This document shows positions 24,453-32,960 of a stretch of 64,000 nt of DNA, piece after piece. The translations under genes and the position numbers were made by a program. Where the stretch lies: contig NZ_JAQQXS010000007.1 in NCBI RefSeq assembly GCF_028595305.1, positions 124,001-188,000 of the forward strand, read 5' to 3'. A model generated the notes under the pieces. That model worked only from the letters and a program-made list of their open reading frames with translations, was not told where the DNA came from and did no database searches. Origin of the DNA: Roseateles koreensis. GTDB taxonomy: Bacteria; Pseudomonadota; Gammaproteobacteria; Burkholderiales; Burkholderiaceae_C. Positions within the stretch are counted from its first letter, which is position 1. Each line of letters starts with the position of its first letter.

Positions 24453-25025
24453 TCATTCACCGGTGCCGAGCAGTTGCAGGTCGACGGCATCGCAAAGGCA
24501 ATGCGCCAGCAGGCGATGTGCTTCAGTCACGCGTGAATAGCGCGAATGGGGGACACGAATTTGGATGTCGGTGTCCTGGAGCAACCCACGCAGCTCGTCC
24601 GTGGTGCTGCCGGTGATGGCAATGACGCTCATGTCTTGGGCATGGGCGGCCTCCAGCACGGCGGCCCAATGGCCAAGTTGGGCAGGGAGTGATTCGAAGA
24701 TCAGCAGCAAATCGCCCGGATGCCCCAGACTCTGCACCTGGCGGGCCAGTGCAGCCTCGGGTGTGCTGCCATGCGCTTGCGCGCTCAGGGCGAGCGCCGC
24801 CAAGCCGGGGCGGTCTTGCTCAAAGCGCCCGACCAGCAGGGCAGCCATGTACTGGGCGTCCAGGGCGCTCAGGCCCAGGCCGCAGCACAGCACCCGTCCG
24901 CCGCCGGTGATGCCTTCATTCAGCATTTGCGCCGCGTTGGACAAGGGGCGCGACAGGTTCTCGGCCGCTTGGTACAGCAGGTCGGCGCTTTCAAAGAATT
25001 GTTGTTGGATGCGTTGCTCTAGCAT
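24453..25025 (-). CDS. SIS-domain protein, DiaA/phosphoheptose isomerase-like
   Basis: This 190-residue sugar-isomerase-fold protein is placed like diaA between yraN and the dolP-like gene. The phosphosugar-binding motif, usually GNGGSAADAQHFAAELVGR, appears here as CGLGLSALDAQYMAALLVGR, keeping DAQ and LVGRFE but losing the first GNGGS signature. DiaA binds DnaA and promotes replication initiation, while GmhA relatives make heptose for LPS. The altered motif argues against isomerase activity and for a DiaA-like or other binding role. The start ATG at 25025 gives the family N-terminus. Confidence 0.75.
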   Translation of the reverse strand: MLEQRIQQQFFESADLLYQAAENLSRPLSNAAQMLNEGITGGGRVLCCGLGLSALDAQYMAALLVGRFEQDRPGLAALALSAQAHGSTPEAALARQVQSLGHPGDLLLIFESLPAQLGHWAAVLEAAHAQDMSVIAITGSTTDELRGLLQDTDIQIRVPHSRYSRVTEAHRLLAHCLCDAVDLQLLGTGE

Positions 25026-25104
25026 GGGGCGGGATCATAAGGCTTGCAGGCAAACCCTTGGCGAGCGACGGCTGCGGGGCTGTAAGAAGGTGTTGGCGAT
25101 TGAC

Positions 25105-25503
25105 TCAGGGCGCATCGAAGGCGGCTTGCAGCCACTCGATCGCCTCACCCTCAATGGCCACCACGTCGAAGCGGCAGGGGGGTGGCGTGGCCAGGCGCAA
25201 TAAGTAGTGCCGGGCGGCATAGACCAGCCGCCGCTGCTTGGTGGCGCTGACACTGGCTGCCGCGCCGCCATGCGAAGCATCGGCCCGCGCCCTGACTTCA
25301 ACGAAGACGGTGGTGCCGTCTGAATCGCGCATGATCAAGTCCACCTCGCCGGCGCGCGCATGTGGGCCCGCTGCAACCCGATAATTGCGCTCCAACAGGT
25401 TCAGGCCGCGTTGCTGCAGATAGTGCAGCGCACGGTCCTCCGCCTGCTCCCCTCGCGTCTTGGATGGCGCCGCATTTTTGGAAGCTCTCCACTTGAACAA
25501 CAT
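25105..25503 (-). CDS. YraN-family (UPF0102) endonuclease-like protein
   Basis: This 132-residue protein has the restriction-endonuclease-like fold. Motifs are GEQAEDRALHYLQQRG (about 18-33, in part), the active-site pattern GEVDLIMRD and VFVEVRAR, and a KQRRLVYAARHYL helix. All match YraN; the family is often linked to Holliday-junction or DNA-uptake processing, but its role is not established. The ATG at 25503 is followed by the family-like basic start. Its 5' end overlaps the 5' end of divergent rsmI by 11 bases if rsmI begins at TTG 25493. Confidence 0.88.
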   Translation of the reverse strand: MLFKWRASKNAAPSKTRGEQAEDRALHYLQQRGLNLLERNYRVAAGPHARAGEVDLIMRDSDGTTVFVEVRARADASHGGAAASVSATKQRRLVYAARHYLLRLATPPPCRFDVVAIEGEAIEWLQAAFDAP

Positions 25504-26431
25504 CGTCGGCAACGCCTCCTTGATGACCCAGGCCGCAGCAGCCGCTGCAGGTGCCCAGCAGTATCCGCCGGCCACGCTTTATGTGGTGGCCACGCCGATT
25601 GGCAATCTGGCCGATCTGACCTTTCGTGCCGCCCATGTGCTGGGACTGGTTGATGCGGTGGCGTGTGAAGACACTCGGGTCAGCGCGGGCCTGTTGCGCC
25701 ACCTGGGCCTGCACAAGCCGCTCATTGCCCTGCACCAGCACAACGAGCATGAGGGCAGCGCCACGCTGATTACACGCCTGCAGCAGGGCGAGCGCGTCGC
25801 CTATATCAGCGACGCGGGCACGCCGGCCATCTCCGACCCCGGCGCGGTTTTGGTGGCGGCCGTGGCCCGTGCGGGTTTGCGGGTGTTTCCGGTGCCGGGC
25901 GTTAGCAGCACTGTGACGGCCCTGAGCGTGGCGGGCGACACGCAGGCGCAGGGCTTCGCCTTTGCCGGTTTTTTGCCCACCAAGACCGCAGAGCGCCGCA
26001 CGGCCTTGCAGCGCCTTTGCGGCAGCCCCTGCAGCCAGGTCTTGTTTGAGGCACCGCACCGTATCAAAGCCTTGGTCGATGTGCTTGCCGAACTGTGCCC
26101 GACACAGCATGTGACGGTCTGCCGCGAGTTGACCAAGCAATTCGAAACCGTTTACACCGCCCAGGCTGTCGAGCTGCCTGCCTGGATGGCGGCGGACCCC
26201 CTGCGCGAGCGGGGCGAGTTTGTGCTTGTCTTGCATGCCGTGAAAGCTGAGCAGGCCAGCGATACTGAATTGCCCGCGCAAGCGCTGCGGGCCTTGACCG
26301 TGCTGGCCGCAGAACTGCCTTTGAAGCAGGCCGTGAGCTTGGCCGCTGAATTGAGCGGGGCCCCGCGCAACAAGTTGTATGAGCTCGCGCTGGCTGAGAA
26401 AAAGGCGCGGGAACAAGGCCTTGCAGAATGA
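25493..26431 (+). CDS. rsmI: 16S rRNA (cytidine-1402-2'-O)-methyltransferase RsmI
   Basis: This 312-residue SAM-dependent enzyme methylates the ribose of C1402 in 16S rRNA. It has the tetrapyrrole-methylase fold with LYVVATPIGNLADLTFRA, the VACEDTR segment, YISDAGTPAISDPG (SAM site) and VPGVSSTVTALSVAG. The C-terminal region PRNKLYELALAE is typical. Start choice: TTG 25493 has GGAAG 8 bases upstream, while ATG 25523 has no clear site, so TTG is preferred. It is divergent from yraN, as in many proteobacteria. Confidence 0.92.
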   Translation: MNNIVGNASLMTQAAAAAAGAQQYPPATLYVVATPIGNLADLTFRAAHVLGLVDAVACEDTRVSAGLLRHLGLHKPLIALHQHNEHEGSATLITRLQQGERVAYISDAGTPAISDPGAVLVAAVARAGLRVFPVPGVSSTVTALSVAGDTQAQGFAFAGFLPTKTAERRTALQRLCGSPCSQVLFEAPHRIKALVDVLAELCPTQHVTVCRELTKQFETVYTAQAVELPAWMAADPLRERGEFVLVLHAVKAEQASDTELPAQALRALTVLAAELPLKQAVSLAAELSGAPRNKLYELALAEKKAREQGLAE

Positions 26432-26505
26432 GCGGTTCGCGCCGTTGTTGCGACCTTGATGGCGGCCCCTCAGCAGGGTGATGGCGGCCCTCCTACAATG
26501 TCCCC

Positions 26506-27969
26506 ATGATTTCCCGCGAACCCACACTAGCCCGCTTGCAGACTGCCCGTAGCCAATTGCTGGAGCCCTACGGCCTCGGCGATGCGGTGTTGAGCAAGGC
26601 CTTGCGATTGATCACCGAGCACCGCGTTGATGACGCCGACCTCTACTTCCAGACCACCCGTTCCGAGGGTTGGAGCCTGGAGGAGGGCATTGTCAAGAGC
26701 GGCTCTTTCAGCATCGACCAAGGCGTGGGCGTGCGGGCGGTGGCGGGGGAAAAAACCGCGTTCGCGTATTCCGACGACATTTCAGAAGCTGCGATTCTGG
26801 ACGCCGCGTTGACGGTGCGCAGCATTGCCGCCGCGGGCCAGAGCCGGCGTGTCAAGGTGCCCTCGGCTCACACCGTGGCAGGCAGCCGCGATCTCTACGG
26901 CATGACTGACCCCATCGCGAGCCTGGACAGTGCCGAGAAAGTGGCCCTGCTGGAGCGCACCGAGCGCATGGCGCGCGCCAAAGACCCGCGCGTGGCCCAG
27001 GTGATGGCAGGCTTGGCAGCGGAGCATGAGGTGATCTTGGTGGCCCGTGCAGACGGGACGTTAGCGGCCGATGTGCGGCCCTTGGTGCGACTCTCGGTGA
27101 CGGTGATTGCCGAGAGCAATGGCCGCCGCGAGGTGGGGTCGGGCGGCGGTGGCGGGCGCTTTGGCCTGGCCTATTTCACCGACGAGATGATTGCCAGCTA
27201 CGTGGAGCAGGCCGTCACGGCGGCTCTGACCAATCTGGAATCGCGCCCGGCTCCGGCCGGCGAGATGACTGTGGTGTTGGGCCCAGGCTGGCCCGGCGTC
27301 TTGCTGCATGAGGCCATCGGCCATGGCCTGGAGGGCGACTTCAACCGCAAGGGTTCCAGCGCCTTTGCCGGTCGCATCGGCCAACGCGTGGCCGCCAAGG
27401 GCGTGACTGTTTTGGATGACGGCACCTTGCCCGACCGCCGCGGCTCCATGAATGTGGACGATGAAGGGTGCGCCTCGCAACGCAATGTGTTGATCGAAGA
27501 CGGCATTTTGAAGGGCTATATCCAGGACGCGATGAATGCACGCCTGATGAAGGTGGCGCCCACCGGCAACGGTCGACGTGAGAGTTATGCCCACGTGCCC
27601 ATGCCCCGCATGACCAACACCTACATGTTGGGCGGCGACAAGGATCCCCAGGAAATCATCGCCAGCATCAAGAAGGGCATTTACGCCAGCAACTTCGGCG
27701 GCGGCCAGGTGGACATCACCAGCGGCAAATTCGTCTTCTCCGCCAGCGAGGCCTTCTGGGTCGAGAACGGCCAGATTCAGTACCCCGTCAAGGGCGCCAC
27801 CATCATTGGCAGCGGTCCCGAGGCGCTGACCCGCGTCACCATGATCGGCAACGACATGCAACTGGACACCGGCGTGGGCGTCTGCGGCAAAGAGGGCCAG
27901 AGCGTGCCGGTGGGCGTGGGCCAGCCTACCTTGCGCATTGACGGTTTGACGGTCGGCGGCACGGCTTGA
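26506..27969 (+). CDS. tldD: Metalloprotease subunit TldD
   Basis: This 487-residue catalytic subunit of the TldD/TldE protease processes small peptides and modified peptide toxins. It has the HEAIGHGLEGDF zinc motif (about residues 267-278) with the second ligand region in the C-terminal half. MTNTYMLGGDKDPQEII and the end GQPTLRIDGLTVGGTA are family signatures. No tldE/pmbA is nearby in the window. The next transcribed element downstream is the aroG leader, 58 bases after the stop. Confidence 0.95.
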   Translation: MISREPTLARLQTARSQLLEPYGLGDAVLSKALRLITEHRVDDADLYFQTTRSEGWSLEEGIVKSGSFSIDQGVGVRAVAGEKTAFAYSDDISEAAILDAALTVRSIAAAGQSRRVKVPSAHTVAGSRDLYGMTDPIASLDSAEKVALLERTERMARAKDPRVAQVMAGLAAEHEVILVARADGTLAADVRPLVRLSVTVIAESNGRREVGSGGGGGRFGLAYFTDEMIASYVEQAVTAALTNLESRPAPAGEMTVVLGPGWPGVLLHEAIGHGLEGDFNRKGSSAFAGRIGQRVAAKGVTVLDDGTLPDRRGSMNVDDEGCASQRNVLIEDGILKGYIQDAMNARLMKVAPTGNGRRESYAHVPMPRMTNTYMLGGDKDPQEIIASIKKGIYASNFGGGQVDITSGKFVFSASEAFWVENGQIQYPVKGATIIGSGPEALTRVTMIGNDMQLDTGVGVCGKEGQSVPVGVGQPTLRIDGLTVGGTA

Positions 27970-28027
27970 CGGCGGCTTGCCGTTCTCACGCTCCGACTAC
28001 GCCACTTCACGTGCTACATTTGATTCC

Positions 28028-28111
28028 ATGAATTCGCGCTTTGCCTTTTTTAGCTTTTGGTTCTCGCACCGCACCGGCGGCTGGAGAGGCAACAGCGTGA
28101 CCCACAAGTAA
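28028..28111 (+). CDS. aroG leader peptide, Phe-rich (27 residues)
   Basis: A 28-codon frame between tldD and aroG starts at ATG 28028 and ends with TAA at 28109-28111. The first part reads MNSRFAFFSFWF, with five Phe codons (positions 5, 7, 8, 10, 12) and Trp at 11 and 19. Such clustering of the end-product amino acid directly before a terminator and a DAHP synthase gene is the hallmark of ribosome-mediated attenuation. No strong ribosome site is visible upstream, and a possible -10 TACATT lies at 28015-28020. Confidence 0.75.
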   Translation: MNSRFAFFSFWFSHRTGGWRGNSVTHK

Positions 28112-28127
28112 CGCAGCGAATCTCAGC

Positions 28128-28162
28128 AAACCGCCGGGCACCAGCCCCAGGCGGTTTTTTTT
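28128..28162 (+). terminator. aroG attenuator terminator
   Basis: AAACCGCC (28128-28135) pairs with GGCGGTTT (28150-28157), with an inner GGGC/GCCC helix, followed by eight T (28155-28162). CCGGCGG at 28074-28080, inside the leader reading frame, is perfectly complementary to CCGCCGG (28131-28137). It could form a competing antiterminator when a ribosome stalls on the Phe codons. The aroG start is 38 bases downstream. Confidence 0.85.
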
Positions 28163-28199
28163 CGTCCTTCATTTCTTTTCTTTCCCTGAGAGTGACAGC

Positions 28200-29324
28200 A
28201 TGAATGCCAAGAACGCAAAGTCCGTGGAACCTGAACGTTGGTACTCGCCGCAGGACAAGACCAGCCAGACCGATGATCAGCGCATCCGCGACGTTACGCC
28301 CCTGCCACCGCCTGAGCATCTGATCCGGTTTTTCCCTATCAGCGGCACGCCGATGGAGAAGCTGATCAGCGACACCCGCAGCCGCATCCGCCACATCATG
28401 GAGCGCAAGGACGACCGTTTGCTCGTGGTGATCGGCCCGTGCTCGATCCACGACCCGGCGGCTGCGGTGGAGTACGCCCGCCGCCTGCAGGTGCAGCGCG
28501 AGAAATACGCCGACACGCTGGAAATCGTCATGCGTGTGTATTTCGAAAAGCCACGCACCACCGTGGGCTGGAAGGGGTTGATCAACGACCCCTACCTCGA
28601 CGAGAGCTACCGCATCGACGAGGGGCTGCGCATGGCGCGGCAGCTGCTGCTGGAAATCAACCGCATGGGCGTGCCGGCCGGCTCGGAATTCTTGGATGTC
28701 ATCTCACCCCAGTACATCGGTGACTTGATCAGCTGGGGGGCCATTGGCGCCCGCACGACCGAGAGCCAGGTGCACCGCGAACTGGCCTCGGGGTTGTCCG
28801 CCCCGATTGGTTTCAAGAACGGCACTGACGGCAATATCAAGATTGCGACTGATGCGATTCAGGCGGCTGCCCGCCCTCACCACTTTTTGTCGGTTCACAA
28901 AAATGGCCAAGTCGCCATCGTGGAGACCAAGGGCAACAAGGATTGTCACGTCATCCTGCGGGGCGGCAAGGCGCCCAACTATGACGCCGAAAGCGTTGCG
29001 GCGGCCTGCAAGGATTTGGTGTCAGCCAAGCTGGCGCCGAGCTTGATGATCGACTGCTCACACGCCAACAGTTCCAAGCAGCACCAGCGTCAGCTGGATG
29101 TGGCGCGTGATATCGCGGCGCAGATGAAAGCGGGCGGTCAGAGCATTTTTGGCGTTATGGTGGAAAGTCATTTGCACGACGGCGCTCAGAAATTCAGCCC
29201 CGGTAAGGACGATCCGGCCAAGCTGGAATATGGCAAGAGCATCACCGACGCTTGTTTGGGCTGGGACGACTCGCTGGCGGTGCTGGATGTGCTGAGCGAG
29301 GCCGTCAAGGCCACGCGAGGCTGA
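28200..29324 (+). CDS. aroG: 3-deoxy-7-phosphoheptulonate (DAHP) synthase, class I
   Basis: This 374-residue enzyme condenses phosphoenolpyruvate and erythrose-4-phosphate, the first step of aromatic amino acid synthesis. Class I signatures are VVIGPCSIHDPAAA (about 77-90), MRVYFEKPRTTVGWKG (metal and PEP contacts), SWGAIGARTTESQVHRE, the KNGTDG motif and MIDCSHANSSK near the metal-binding His. The first 55 residues form an extended N-terminal arm as in AroG/F/H enzymes, where feedback inhibitors bind. The Phe-rich leader upstream suggests phenylalanine control, though the inhibitor cannot be proven from sequence. Confidence 0.95.
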   Translation: MNAKNAKSVEPERWYSPQDKTSQTDDQRIRDVTPLPPPEHLIRFFPISGTPMEKLISDTRSRIRHIMERKDDRLLVVIGPCSIHDPAAAVEYARRLQVQREKYADTLEIVMRVYFEKPRTTVGWKGLINDPYLDESYRIDEGLRMARQLLLEINRMGVPAGSEFLDVISPQYIGDLISWGAIGARTTESQVHRELASGLSAPIGFKNGTDGNIKIATDAIQAAARPHHFLSVHKNGQVAIVETKGNKDCHVILRGGKAPNYDAESVAAACKDLVSAKLAPSLMIDCSHANSSKQHQRQLDVARDIAAQMKAGGQSIFGVMVESHLHDGAQKFSPGKDDPAKLEYGKSITDACLGWDDSLAVLDVLSEAVKATRG

Positions 29325-29402
29325 AGCGGCAACATGCACACGTTGGGCTTGATTTTTGCGCCAAAATCGACTCGCTATCTGCCCCAACAATAGGAGACCC
29401 GC

Positions 29403-29714
29403 ATGCACAGCAGTGTGAAAGTCGTGTTCAGCCCGGCGCAGGAGTTTGACCTGCACGTGGATGCCAGCGAGGTGCTGTCTTTCGAGGCGGCCCGGCGCTG
29501 GCTGGACGAGCAGTTCGTCAAGCACGAGTGCGAGCCGATGCGGGGCTCCGGCAAGGTGTTGATCGCCGACAAGATCGTTTCTGTCGCTGCTGCGGTTGGG
29601 CCGGCGGCTTTTGCCGACCCCGCGTTTGCGCTGGACTATGCGCGCGCCGCTAGCGGCGCCCTGAGCAAGGCTTTGCTGCGGGTGGATGTGGCCAAGCACG
29701 CGATCTCGTATTGA
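29403..29714 (+). CDS. Uncharacterised small protein
   Basis: I do not recognise this 103-residue protein. It starts MHSSVKVVFSPAQEF with AGGAG 7-8 bases upstream, so it is a credible gene. It is soluble, Ala-rich and slightly acidic, mixing strands and helices (VVSFEAARRW-like middle, then a long C-terminal helix with ALDYARAASGALSKALLRV). It has no Cys pair or known motif. It lies between aroG and the heat-shock promoter of htpG and may be read with aroG, since no terminator separates them. Confidence 0.65.
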   Translation: MHSSVKVVFSPAQEFDLHVDASEVLSFEAARRWLDEQFVKHECEPMRGSGKVLIADKIVSVAAAVGPAAFADPAFALDYARAASGALSKALLRVDVAKHAISY

Positions 29715-29744
29715 GATTGTGCGCACCGCGTCCCCGCTGCGGCT

Positions 29745-29772
29745 CTTGAAATCCTGAACAATGCCTCCATGT
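29745..29772 (+). promoter_or_regulatory. Sigma-32 (heat-shock) promoter of htpG
   Basis: CTTGAAA (29745-29751) matches the sigma-32 -35 box exactly. CTCCATGT (29765-29772) matches the CCCCATnT -10 box in seven of eight positions (the second base differs), with a 13-base spacer. It lies 80 bases before the htpG start, giving a 5' leader of about 70 bases. The match and the gene it precedes together make this strong. Confidence 0.8.
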
Positions 29773-29851
29773 CAGAGGCCTTGGCCGCGCTTTGCCTGAA
29801 CGGTGGGCGCGGTATCCCTTTTTTTGTTGTTTGAACTCCTCTCTACACGCC

Positions 29852-31732
29852 ATGGCAAAGCAAACCCATTCCTTCCAGGCCGAAGTCAAGCAGGTCCTGC
29901 ATCTGGTCACCCATTCGCTTTACTCCAACAAGGAGATTTTTCTCCGCGAGTTGGTGTCCAACGCGTCTGACGCTTGCGACAAACTCCGCTTTGAAGCTTT
30001 GGACAATGCGGCCTTGTTTGAAGATGCGCCGAACCTCGAAGTTCGGGTCAGTTTTGACGAAGCTGCCCGCACGGTGACGATCAGCGACAACGGCATCGGC
30101 ATGAGCGAGGAAGAGGCGATTGCCCACCTTGGCACCATTGCCAAGAGCGGCACCCGCGAGTTCATGGCCAAGCTTGAAGGTGACCAGAAGAAGGATGCCA
30201 ACCTGATCGGCCAGTTCGGCGTGGGCTTTTATTCCGGCTTCATCGTGGCCGACCGCATCACGGTTGAAACCCGCCGCGCTGGCGTGGCCGCCGATCAAGG
30301 CGTGCGCTGGAGCTCGGAAGGCACCGGCGACTACGAGGTCGAAACGATCAGCAAGCCCGGGCGCGGCACCGACGTGGTCTTGCATCTGCGCGACGGCGAA
30401 GAGGAGTTTCTCAAGACTTGGCGCCTGAAGTCGGTCATCAGCAAGTACTCCGACCACATCTCGCTGCCCATTCTGATGAAGAAGGAAGAGTGGGATGCTG
30501 ACGCCGCCAAGCAAGTGCTCAAGGACGAGTGGGAGCCGGTGAACAAGGCCTCCGCCCTGTGGTCGCGCAGCAAGAGCGAGGTGACGCCTGAGCAGTATGA
30601 AGAGTTTTACAAGCAGATCAGCTACGACACTGAGGCGCCGTTGAGCTACACCCACAACCGGGTGGAGGGTCGCAGCGAGTACACGCAGCTGCTCTACATC
30701 CCCAAGAAGGCGCCCTTTGATTTGTGGAACCGGGACAAGCGCGGCGGCGTGAAGCTGTACGTGAAGCGCGTCTTCATCATGGACGACGCGGAGGCCCTGA
30801 TGCCGGTGTATCTGCGCTTCGTGAAGGGGGTGATCGATTCCGCTGATCTGCCTTTGAACGTCAGCCGCGAGTTGCTGCAGGAAAGCCGCGACGTGAAGGC
30901 GATCCGCGAAGGGTCGACCAAGCGCGTGCTGTCCATGCTGGAATCGCTGGCGGACAGTGAGGATGCTGCCGAGCGCGCCAAGTACGCGGAGTTCTGGAAA
31001 GACTTCGGTTCGGTGCTGAAAGAAGGCGTTGGTGAAGACCACGCCAACCAGGAGCGACTGGCCAAGCTGCTGCGTTTTGCTTCTACGCAAGCGGACGAGG
31101 GCGTCTCTTTGGCCGACTACCTGAAGCGCGCCAAGGACGACCAAGAAGCGATCTACTACATCACCGCCGACTCTCTGGCGGCCGCCAAGAACAGCCCGCA
31201 GCTGGAGATCTTCCGCAAGAAGGGCATTGAGGTGCTGCTGCTGACGGACCGGGTCGATGAATGGATGCTCTCGCACCTGTATGAGTTCGAGGGCAAGCCG
31301 CTGCAGTCCGTCGCCAAGGGTGCCATGGACCTGGGCAAGCTGCAGGACGAAGATGAGAAGAAGAAGGCAGAAGAAGCCGCTGAAACCTTTAAGCCCCTGC
31401 TGGATCGCTTGAAGGCCGCCCTCAAGGACCGCGCCAAGGACGTGCGCGTGAGCACCCGTCTGGTTGACTCACCTGCCTGCATCGTGGTGGAAGAGGGCGA
31501 TATGAGTGGCCACCTGGCCCGCTTGCTGAAGCAGGCCGGCCAAGCGGCGCCTGCGTCGTTGCCGACGCTGGAAATTAATGCCGAGCATGCACTGGTGAAA
31601 AAGCTGGACGCCTCGGCTCAGTTTGATGATCTGGCCCACGTCATCTTTGATCAGGCGGTGCTGGCTGAAGGCGGCCATCTGGAAGACCCTGCCGCCTACG
31701 TGAAACGCGTCAACGCGATGTTGTTGGCCTGA
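29852..31732 (+). CDS. htpG: Molecular chaperone HtpG (Hsp90)
   Basis: This 626-residue cytosolic ATP-dependent chaperone of the Hsp90 family has an N-terminal GHKL ATPase domain with [17 protein letters not shown] (about 25-41), [10 protein letters not shown] (about 81) and [11 protein letters not shown] (about 116-126). A middle domain with [10 protein letters not shown] and [12 protein letters not shown] follows, then the C-terminal dimerisation domain. The start [14 protein letters not shown] matches the family; no clear Shine-Dalgarno site is seen in the T-rich leader. Control by sigma-32 is indicated by the upstream promoter. A long hairpin follows the stop. Confidence 0.97.
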   Translation: MAKQTHSFQAEVKQVLHLVTHSLYSNKEIFLRELVSNASDACDKLRFEALDNAALFEDAPNLEVRVSFDEAARTVTISDNGIGMSEEEAIAHLGTIAKSGTREFMAKLEGDQKKDANLIGQFGVGFYSGFIVADRITVETRRAGVAADQGVRWSSEGTGDYEVETISKPGRGTDVVLHLRDGEEEFLKTWRLKSVISKYSDHISLPILMKKEEWDADAAKQVLKDEWEPVNKASALWSRSKSEVTPEQYEEFYKQISYDTEAPLSYTHNRVEGRSEYTQLLYIPKKAPFDLWNRDKRGGVKLYVKRVFIMDDAEALMPVYLRFVKGVIDSADLPLNVSRELLQESRDVKAIREGSTKRVLSMLESLADSEDAAERAKYAEFWKDFGSVLKEGVGEDHANQERLAKLLRFASTQADEGVSLADYLKRAKDDQEAIYYITADSLAAAKNSPQLEIFRKKGIEVLLLTDRVDEWMLSHLYEFEGKPLQSVAKGAMDLGKLQDEDEKKKAEEAAETFKPLLDRLKAALKDRAKDVRVSTRLVDSPACIVVEEGDMSGHLARLLKQAGQAAPASLPTLEINAEHALVKKLDASAQFDDLAHVIFDQAVLAEGGHLEDPAAYVKRVNAMLLA

Positions 31733-31750
31733 GCCTCTCGGGCTGCAGGA

Positions 31751-31780
31751 TGAAATCGGGCCCGCTTGGGCCCGATTTCA
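31751..31780. terminator. Long hairpin between htpG and srkA-like gene
   Basis: TGAAATCGGGCCC (31751-31763) and GGGCCCGATTTCA (31768-31780) form a perfect 13-bp stem with a GCTT loop. The tail has only three T on the plus strand. Lying between convergent genes, it probably serves both, mainly htpG. Confidence 0.7.
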
Positions 31781-31793
31781 TTTCAGTTGTCAG

Positions 31794-32882
31794 TTATTTG
31801 AACGCCGAGTCGTCGATTTCGTAGGCATCATCCGGGCGGCCGACTTCGAGATCGTCCGGCTTGGGGTTCATCAAGGCCAACTGTTCGTTCAATTTGGCGA
31901 CTTGGTCATGCCAGTAGTTAGCGCTTCCAAACCAAGGGAAGGCGAGTGGAAAGGCCGGATCGCCCCAGCGCTTGGCCAGCCAGGCACTGTGGTGAATCAT
32001 GCGCAGGGTGCGCAGCGCCTCGATCAGGCGCAACTCGCGGCGGTCGAAGGGGGCGACGGTTTCGTAGCCTTCCAGCACCCACGCTAGTTGCTGGCGTGCG
32101 GCCACCTCGTCGCCGGACAGCAGCATCCACAAGTCCTGAATGGCGGGGCCCATGACGGCGTCGTCCAGGTCCACAAAATGTGGACCGTGGTCCGGGGTCC
32201 AGAGAATATTGCCGGGATGGCAATCGCCGTGCAGGCGCAAGATCTCCAGTCCAGGCACGCTGTCGAAGGCGGCTTGAATCGCCGTCAGGCAGTGGTTCAC
32301 CACCGCGGTCCAGTCGGGCAAGACCTCAATCGGGATGCAGTCGTCCGCCAGCAGTCCGTCGCGCGCGATCCGCCCTGGCTCGGCGCTGTCCCAGTGCTGG
32401 CGGTGCAGGAATGGTCGCTGCCGGCCGACGTCGTGCAGGCGCGCCAGCAGGCGGCCGATCCAGCGCAGCACTTCAGGGTCTTCCAACTCGGGCGAGCGGC
32501 CGCCTTGGCGCGGCGTGACGGCAAAGCGCTGGGGGCCGAAATGTGCCAATGTGGTGGGTTCACCAGCCAGGCTGAGCAGGCCTTTGTGGTCATTCAAGGT
32601 CCAGGGGGCCGCGACTGGCACCTCGGCTTGGGCCAATTCAGCAGCGAAGGCGTGTTCTTCAAGAATCTGCGCATCGCTCCAGCGCCGCGGTCGGTAGAAC
32701 TTGGCCACGGCGATGCGCCCGTCCTCCAAATGCACCTGCAGCACCCGGTTTTCGTATGAGTTCAGTTGCAGCATGCGCCCGTCGCCGTAAAGCCCGGCGG
32801 CATCCAAGGCGTCAAGCATGAATTCTGGCGTCAGCGTGCCAAAGGCCGGGTCGTGAGCGGGATCAGGTTTTTGAGTGTTCAA
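31794..32882 (-). CDS. srkA: SrkA/YihE stress-response serine/threonine kinase
   Basis: This 362-residue kinase of the APH-like fold counters stress-induced cell death in E. coli (SrkA). Signatures are LNSYENRVLQV (about 41-51), the catalytic loop LHGDCHPGNILW (about 219-230) and the metal-binding VDLDDAVMGPAIQDLWML. The start codon is TTG at 32882, as no ATG gives the family N-terminus; Met22 (32819) would cut into it. It converges with htpG. A thiol-disulfide partner (dsbA), often next to yihE, is absent. Confidence 0.9.
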   Translation of the reverse strand: MNTQKPDPAHDPAFGTLTPEFMLDALDAAGLYGDGRMLQLNSYENRVLQVHLEDGRIAVAKFYRPRRWSDAQILEEHAFAAELAQAEVPVAAPWTLNDHKGLLSLAGEPTTLAHFGPQRFAVTPRQGGRSPELEDPEVLRWIGRLLARLHDVGRQRPFLHRQHWDSAEPGRIARDGLLADDCIPIEVLPDWTAVVNHCLTAIQAAFDSVPGLEILRLHGDCHPGNILWTPDHGPHFVDLDDAVMGPAIQDLWMLLSGDEVAARQQLAWVLEGYETVAPFDRRELRLIEALRTLRMIHHSAWLAKRWGDPAFPLAFPWFGSANYWHDQVAKLNEQLALMNPKPDDLEVGRPDDAYEIDDSAFK

Positions 32883-32960
32883 TGAAAAACGGCGCCAGCC
32901 ATCAGGGCAGGCGCCGTTGCCAGTATCGCAGGCGATGACGTGTAGGGGGCCGAGTCGGTT

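Noticed and set aside
29843-31276. 477-codon minus-strand frame opposite htpG
   Set aside because: Shadow of htpG; no domain, and htpG motifs are complete.
31751-31780. Possible transposon end or REP element
   Set aside because: Only one copy seen, and its place between two convergent genes fits a terminator.
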